DNA of 10,120 nucleotides from Sphingobacteriales bacterium (GTDB taxonomy: Bacteria; Bacteroidota; Bacteroidia; Sphingobacteriales; Sphingobacteriaceae): the NCBI GenBank assembly GCA_947478655.1, contig CANJWU010000030.1, positions 1 to 10,120 on the forward strand, in the 5' to 3' direction. The first letter of the stretch is position 1. Every line of letters begins with the position of its first letter. The position numbers and the translations under genes were made by a program. This document shows positions 7,100-10,120 of this stretch, in pieces. Under the pieces are notes generated by a model that was not told where the DNA came from, searched no databases, and worked only from the letters and a program-made list of their open reading frames with translations.

Positions 7100-8338
7100 T
7101 TAAATATTGTTTGATTGAAGAAGCATTCGCATGGGCTCTTCTAAAAACTGTTTCAGTGTTTGTAAAAACGCCGCGCCAGTTGCACCATCTACCACTCTAT
7201 GGTCGCAAGACAAAGTTACCTTCATCACGTTTCCTGGAACAACTTGTCCGTTTTTAACAACTGCTTGTTCTTGAATACCACCAACTGCTAAAATACAAGC
7301 ATCGGGTGGATTAATGATGGCCGTAAAATCATCGATTCCAAACATGCCTAAATTAGAAATAGTAAAGGTAGAACCTTCCCAATCTGCAGGTTGTAATTTT
7401 TTATCTTTTGCTTTTTGTACGAATGTTTTTACTTCTGTTGAAATTTGAGACAATGCTTTGCCATCTGCAAACCTTACTACTGGAACCAATAGGCCGTCCT
7501 CAACTGCAACAGCTACGCCTATGTTAACGTGTTCGTTGTATCTAATTTTATCACCTAACCAAGAAGAATTTACTTTTGGATGTTGCTTTAAGGATAATGC
7601 AACTGCTTTTAAAACTAAGTCGTTGAAAGAAATTTTTACAGGCGCAACATCATTGATTATTTTTCTTGCTTCCATTGCACTGCTCATTTCAATATTCATT
7701 TTTAAATAAAAATGAGGCGCTGTAAATAAACTTTCAGCAAGTCTTTTGGCAATGGTTTTTCGCATTTGCGAAACAGGTACTTCTGTATATTTTTCTACAC
7801 CAACAAATGCTGGCATACTTGCGCCACCTTTAAAGTTTTCGACATCTTTTTTAGTGATGCGTCCATTTTCGGCAGAACCTGAAATTTGATTTAAATTAAT
7901 TCCTTTTTCTTGTGCAATTTTTTTAGCAAGTGGCGAAGCTTTTACACGTGTATCGGAAGATGTGCTCGTCACTATTGGTGCTGCTGCTGCAGGAGCCGCT
8001 ACAGAACTTGCTTCAACAATTGCTGCAGGTGCTGCAACTGCCGGAGCAGCTGGTGTTGCTGCTGCTGGGCTTTCCGTTAGTAAAGATTTATAATCTTCGC
8101 CTTCTTTACCTAATATAGCAATGATCGCATCAACAGGTACCGCTTTACCTTCTTCTACTCCGATATATAAAATAGTACCTTCTTGAAAAGATTCAAAATC
8201 CATTGTGGCTTTATCTGTTTCCACCTCTGCCACTAAATCTCCAGATTTTACTTTATCTCCAACTTTTTTATGCCATTTAGCCAATACCCCTTCCGTCATG
8301 GTATCACTCATTTTAGGCATTCTTACTACTTCAGCCAT
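7100..8338 (-). CDS. pdhC: Pyruvate dehydrogenase complex E2, dihydrolipoamide acetyltransferase
   Basis: E2 transfers the acetyl group from lipoyl-lysine to CoA and forms the core of the PDH complex. The 412-aa protein has one N-terminal lipoyl domain (residues 1-80) with the lipoylated lysine at ETDKA (Lys43). An Ala/Pro-rich flexible linker follows at about 88-130, then a peripheral subunit-binding domain (about 131-168, containing ASPLAKKIAQEKGI and GRITKKDV). The catalytic domain runs from about 185 to the end, with the active-site motif DHRVVDG (379-385; His380 and Asp384). Many E2 proteins carry two or three lipoyl domains, so this is a compact single-lipoyl form. It lies 40 nt downstream of pdhA on the same strand, and the AT-rich gap shows no terminator, so the two are probably one transcript. 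Context with an acetyl-transferring type E1 alpha favours PDH over branched-chain or oxoglutarate E2. Confidence 0.93.
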   Translation of the reverse strand: MAEVVRMPKMSDTMTEGVLAKWHKKVGDKVKSGDLVAEVETDKATMDFESFQEGTILYIGVEEGKAVPVDAIIAILGKEGEDYKSLLTESPAAATPAAPAVAAPAAIVEASSVAAPAAAAPIVTSTSSDTRVKASPLAKKIAQEKGINLNQISGSAENGRITKKDVENFKGGASMPAFVGVEKYTEVPVSQMRKTIAKRLAESLFTAPHFYLKMNIEMSSAMEARKIINDVAPVKISFNDLVLKAVALSLKQHPKVNSSWLGDKIRYNEHVNIGVAVAVEDGLLVPVVRFADGKALSQISTEVKTFVQKAKDKKLQPADWEGSTFTISNLGMFGIDDFTAIINPPDACILAVGGIQEQAVVKNGQVVPGNVMKVTLSCDHRVVDGATGAAFLQTLKQFLEEPMRMLLQSNNI

Positions 8339-8378
8339 ATGCTTATTTTTTTGTATGGTAATTATTAATTATAATAAT

Positions 8379-9371
8379 TTAGTCACGAATATAAGGGTAA
8401 TCATTTTGAACATAGACGTCGGTGTATAATTCTGCAGCCGATGGATAAGGCGACTCTTCTGCAAAAGTGACCGATTCCTCTACAATTGCTTTGATCTTTT
8501 CGTCCATGCTATCAAACCATTTTTGATCTGCATATTTTTTAGCAACAATGGTTGCACGAACTTGTTCTAATGGATCTTTTGATTTGTATTCTTCTACTTC
8601 TTCTTTGCTACGATATTTAGCTGGGTCAGACATAGAATGTCCTTTAAAACGATAGGTTCTAATATCTAAAAATGTAGGGCCATCTCCTTTACGGGCGCGG
8701 TCTACGGCAATATCCATTGCCTCATGAACTGCTTCGCAACTCATGCCATCTACTGGTGCCGAAGGCATATCAAAACCTAAACCAATTTTATAAATATCCG
8801 ATAAGTTTGTTGTACGCTCTACAGAAGTTCCCATTGCATAACCGTTGTTTTCACAAACAAAAATTACCGGCAACTTCCACAACATGGCCATATTAAATGT
8901 TTCGTTTAATGCACCTTGACGAACTGCTCCGTCTCCCATATAACAAACACAAACATTGTCTGTTCCTTTATACTTTTCTGCAAATGCAATACCAGCACCT
9001 AATGGCATTTGACCGCCCACAATTCCATGGCCACCATAAAAATTATGTTCCTTAGAAAACATGTGCATCGAACCACCTTTACCTTTAGAACAACCTGTTA
9101 TTTTTCCGAAAAGTTCTGCCATTACTGCTTTGGCTGTAATTCCTTTGGCAACAGCGTGTGCATGATCTCTGTATGCGGTAATCATGCCGTCTTCTTTGCG
9201 CAACACAGACATTGCTCCGGCTACTACTGCTTCTTGTCCAATATATAAATGGCAAAATCCTCTGATTTTTTGTTGACCATATAATTGACCCGCTCTTTCT
9301 TCAAACTTGCGCATCAATAACATGGATTCGTACCACGCTAAATAAGTATCTTTTGTAATTTTAGTTGCCAT
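8379..9371 (-). CDS. pdhA: Pyruvate dehydrogenase E1 component, alpha subunit
   Basis: E1 alpha pairs with E1 beta in a heterotetramer that decarboxylates pyruvate on thiamine diphosphate and passes the acetyl unit to E2. The 330-aa length is normal for the stand-alone alpha subunit. The thiamine diphosphate motif begins with MGDGAVRQG (145-153) and ends at ENNGYA (174-179). GGHGIVGGQ (113-121) and the phosphorylation-loop region YRFKGHSMSDP (240-250) are also typical of PDH E1 alpha. I chose ATG 9371 over a GTG at 9398 that would add nine residues. The GTG sits against the best -7 box (TAGATTTG, 9405-9398), so it should lie upstream of the transcript, and MATK is a more usual N-terminus for the family. 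The next gene is E2; no E1 beta gene lies here, so the partner must be encoded elsewhere. It is divergent from the NlpC/P60 gene. Confidence 0.95.
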   Translation of the reverse strand: MATKITKDTYLAWYESMLLMRKFEERAGQLYGQQKIRGFCHLYIGQEAVVAGAMSVLRKEDGMITAYRDHAHAVAKGITAKAVMAELFGKITGCSKGKGGSMHMFSKEHNFYGGHGIVGGQMPLGAGIAFAEKYKGTDNVCVCYMGDGAVRQGALNETFNMAMLWKLPVIFVCENNGYAMGTSVERTTNLSDIYKIGLGFDMPSAPVDGMSCEAVHEAMDIAVDRARKGDGPTFLDIRTYRFKGHSMSDPAKYRSKEEVEEYKSKDPLEQVRATIVAKKYADQKWFDSMDEKIKAIVEESVTFAEESPYPSAAELYTDVYVQNDYPYIRD

Positions 9372-9397
9372 ATTTCTTATCAATTCAAAATAGAACA

Positions 9398-9405
9398 CAA
9401 ATCTA
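9398..9405 (-). promoter_or_regulatory. Candidate -7 box of the pdhA promoter
   Basis: On the minus strand TAGATTTG matches TAnnTTTG fully and lies 26 nt ahead of the pdhA ATG, giving a leader of roughly 20 nt. A weak -33 candidate is TTTA (9431-9428) at 22 bp spacing. The position supports the ATG start rather than the upstream GTG. Confidence 0.45.
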
Positions 9406-9425
9406 TCAATAAAATTGAAAAAGCG

Positions 9426-9447
9426 TATAAATAGCCGTTTATTTATA
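9426..9447. repeat. AT-rich 8-bp inverted repeat between divergent pdhA and the NlpC/P60 gene
   Basis: TATAAATA (9426-9433) and TATTTATA (9440-9447) are exact reverse complements around the 6-nt spacer GCCGTT. The repeat covers the area where -33 contacts for pdhA would fall. Because both arms are pure A/T in an AT-rich gap, chance occurrence is quite possible. An operator role is only a suggestion. Confidence 0.3.
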
Positions 9448-9479
9448 GAGAAAATTGGCCTATTTGAAGCATAAAAGCG

Positions 9480-9487
9480 TATTTTTG
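9480..9487 (+). promoter_or_regulatory. Candidate -7 box of the NlpC/P60 gene promoter
   Basis: TATTTTTG fits TAnnTTTG fully, with a TTG (9455-9457) 22 bp upstream as a possible -33 element. It ends only 6 nt before the ATG at 9494, so transcription from it would start at or within a few bases of the start codon. Confidence 0.35.
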
Positions 9488-9493
9488 GACCTA

Positions 9494-10081
9494 ATGAAGT
9501 ATATCCTTAGCCTTATTTTGGTATTATCCCTTTGCTTTTCGGTTCAAGCCAGAAAAAAGCAAAGAGCTCATCGAAAAAAGTCGGTTAAACGCAGCTATAC
9601 CATACATCGAAAAATCGAAAAAGACCAAGATGTTTTAGATCCAGACACTTTACGCTTTTTATATCATTCGCAAAAAACCGGTATCGACTTAGACACCACG
9701 AGCAATTTAAATTTGTATTATTTGATGTACAATTGGGTTGGAACACCCTATCAATTTGGTGGTAGCACTAAAAATGGTATCGATTGTTCGGGCTTTACTA
9801 AAATGCTGGTGGAAGAAATTTACAAAATCAGTTTAACGCGAGATTCTAGAAGCATGTTCAAGCAATGTAATCCTGTGGCCAAGTCTGCATTAAAAGAAGG
9901 CGATTTAGTTTTTTTTAATATTGCAAGAGGTCAGATTTCACACGTTGGGGTATACCTAGGAAATAATAAATTTATTCACTCTTCTACTCAAAAAGGAGTA
10001 ATCATGAGTGATTTGAGTGAAGGCTATTATAAAAGATATTTTTATAAAGGCGGAAGATTAATTCCCATCGAAAAAAAATAA
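9494..10081 (+). CDS. Exported NlpC/P60-family peptidoglycan hydrolase
   Basis: The 195-aa protein has a signal peptide (residues 1-19, MKYILSLILVLSLCFSVQA). A strongly basic stretch follows (RKKQRAHRKKSVKR, 20-33), then a spacer and a C-terminal NlpC/P60 domain from about residue 70. NlpC/P60 enzymes are cysteine peptidases that cut within peptidoglycan stem peptides, usually gamma-D-Glu-|-diaminopimelate. The domain shows TPYQFGGSTKNGIDCSGF (84-101, nucleophile Cys98), EGDLVFF (135-141), ISHVGVYLG (148-156, His150) and FIHSS (160-164, His162 as the third active-site residue). All three catalytic residues are present. LSLC does not fit a lipobox well because Leu precedes the Cys, so a lipoprotein is unlikely. 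The ATG at 9494 is preferred over a TTG at 9455, which would add 13 residues in front of the signal peptide. It is a single-gene unit ending in its own terminator. Confidence 0.92.
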   Translation: MKYILSLILVLSLCFSVQARKKQRAHRKKSVKRSYTIHRKIEKDQDVLDPDTLRFLYHSQKTGIDLDTTSNLNLYYLMYNWVGTPYQFGGSTKNGIDCSGFTKMLVEEIYKISLTRDSRSMFKQCNPVAKSALKEGDLVFFNIARGQISHVGVYLGNNKFIHSSTQKGVIMSDLSEGYYKRYFYKGGRLIPIEKK

Positions 10082-10084
10082 AAA

Positions 10085-10106
10085 GGCTACCAAATGATTG
10101 ATAGCC
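10085..10106 (+). terminator. Rho-independent terminator of the NlpC/P60 gene
   Basis: The stem GGCTA (10085-10089)/TAGCC (10102-10106) continues, after one C-A mismatch, with CAA/TTG around an ATGA loop. It is followed by seven T (10107-10113) and begins 3 nt after the stop codon. An A-run on the left side means it could also work on the other strand for a convergent gene beyond the window. Confidence 0.88.
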
Positions 10107-10120
10107 TTTTTTTGTTTTAA

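Noticed and set aside
7930..8118. Leucine-rich plus-strand frame opposite the E2 linker
   Set aside because: The leucine runs are the reverse reading of Ala/Pro-rich linker codons, a compositional artefact.
8345..8378. AT-only palindrome ATTATTA/TAATAAT in the pdhA-E2 gap
   Set aside because: It is too weak and lacks a U-tract for termination; it is probably chance in very AT-rich DNA.
9372..9398. GTG start extending pdhA by nine residues
   Set aside because: The codon abuts the best -7 box, so it should not be in the mRNA, and the added residues do not resemble family N-termini.
1..10120. Mobile elements, CRISPR, tRNA/rRNA, defence or toxin-antitoxin genes
   Set aside because: I looked for repeats, transposase motifs and RNA gene signatures on both strands and saw none; the content is housekeeping throughout.

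Overview
The window reads as an AT-rich piece of a Bacteroidota chromosome, probably from the Chitinophagales/Sphingobacteriales side. The evidence is an unusually long SecA (1103 aa) with Bacteroidota-style insertions and a C-terminal zinc motif, a small purD-linked membrane protein of DUF6728 type, SPOR and NlpC/P60 envelope proteins, no clear Shine-Dalgarno sequences, and -7 boxes matching the Bacteroidota consensus TAnnTTTG. I see no insertion sequence, CRISPR array, tRNA, rRNA, prophage or toxin-antitoxin gene. This looks like core-genome housekeeping DNA, and I did not find a clearly new multi-gene system.

Left end (1-1987, minus strand): a tight purD - small membrane protein - ridA operon with 4-nt gaps. 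It is followed 24 nt after the ridA stop by a well-conserved TPP riboswitch that reads out of the window's left edge, presumably into a thiamine biosynthesis or uptake gene. PurD consumes phosphoribosylamine and RidA is genetically tied to phosphoribosylamine and thiamine metabolism in enteric bacteria, so the arrangement makes metabolic sense.

Middle (1988-7101, plus strand): a divergent intergenic region carries a perfect 8-bp inverted repeat over the likely secA promoter. The secA - SPOR protein - M20 amidohydrolase unit follows, with a TAATG stop/start overlap after secA. A bidirectional hairpin terminator separates it from the convergent PDH genes.

Right end (7100-10120): pdhA (E1 alpha) and the E2 acetyltransferase gene of the pyruvate dehydrogenase complex lie on the minus strand, without an E1 beta gene between or after them. 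A divergent NlpC/P60 cell-wall hydrolase gene on the plus strand ends in its own terminator. Its best promoter match lies so close to the ATG that the mRNA may be leaderless.

Several start codons were chosen as internal ATGs rather than further-upstream GTG/TTG/ATG codons (SPOR protein, amidohydrolase, pdhA, NlpC/P60), based on signal peptides, operon overlap and promoter position.
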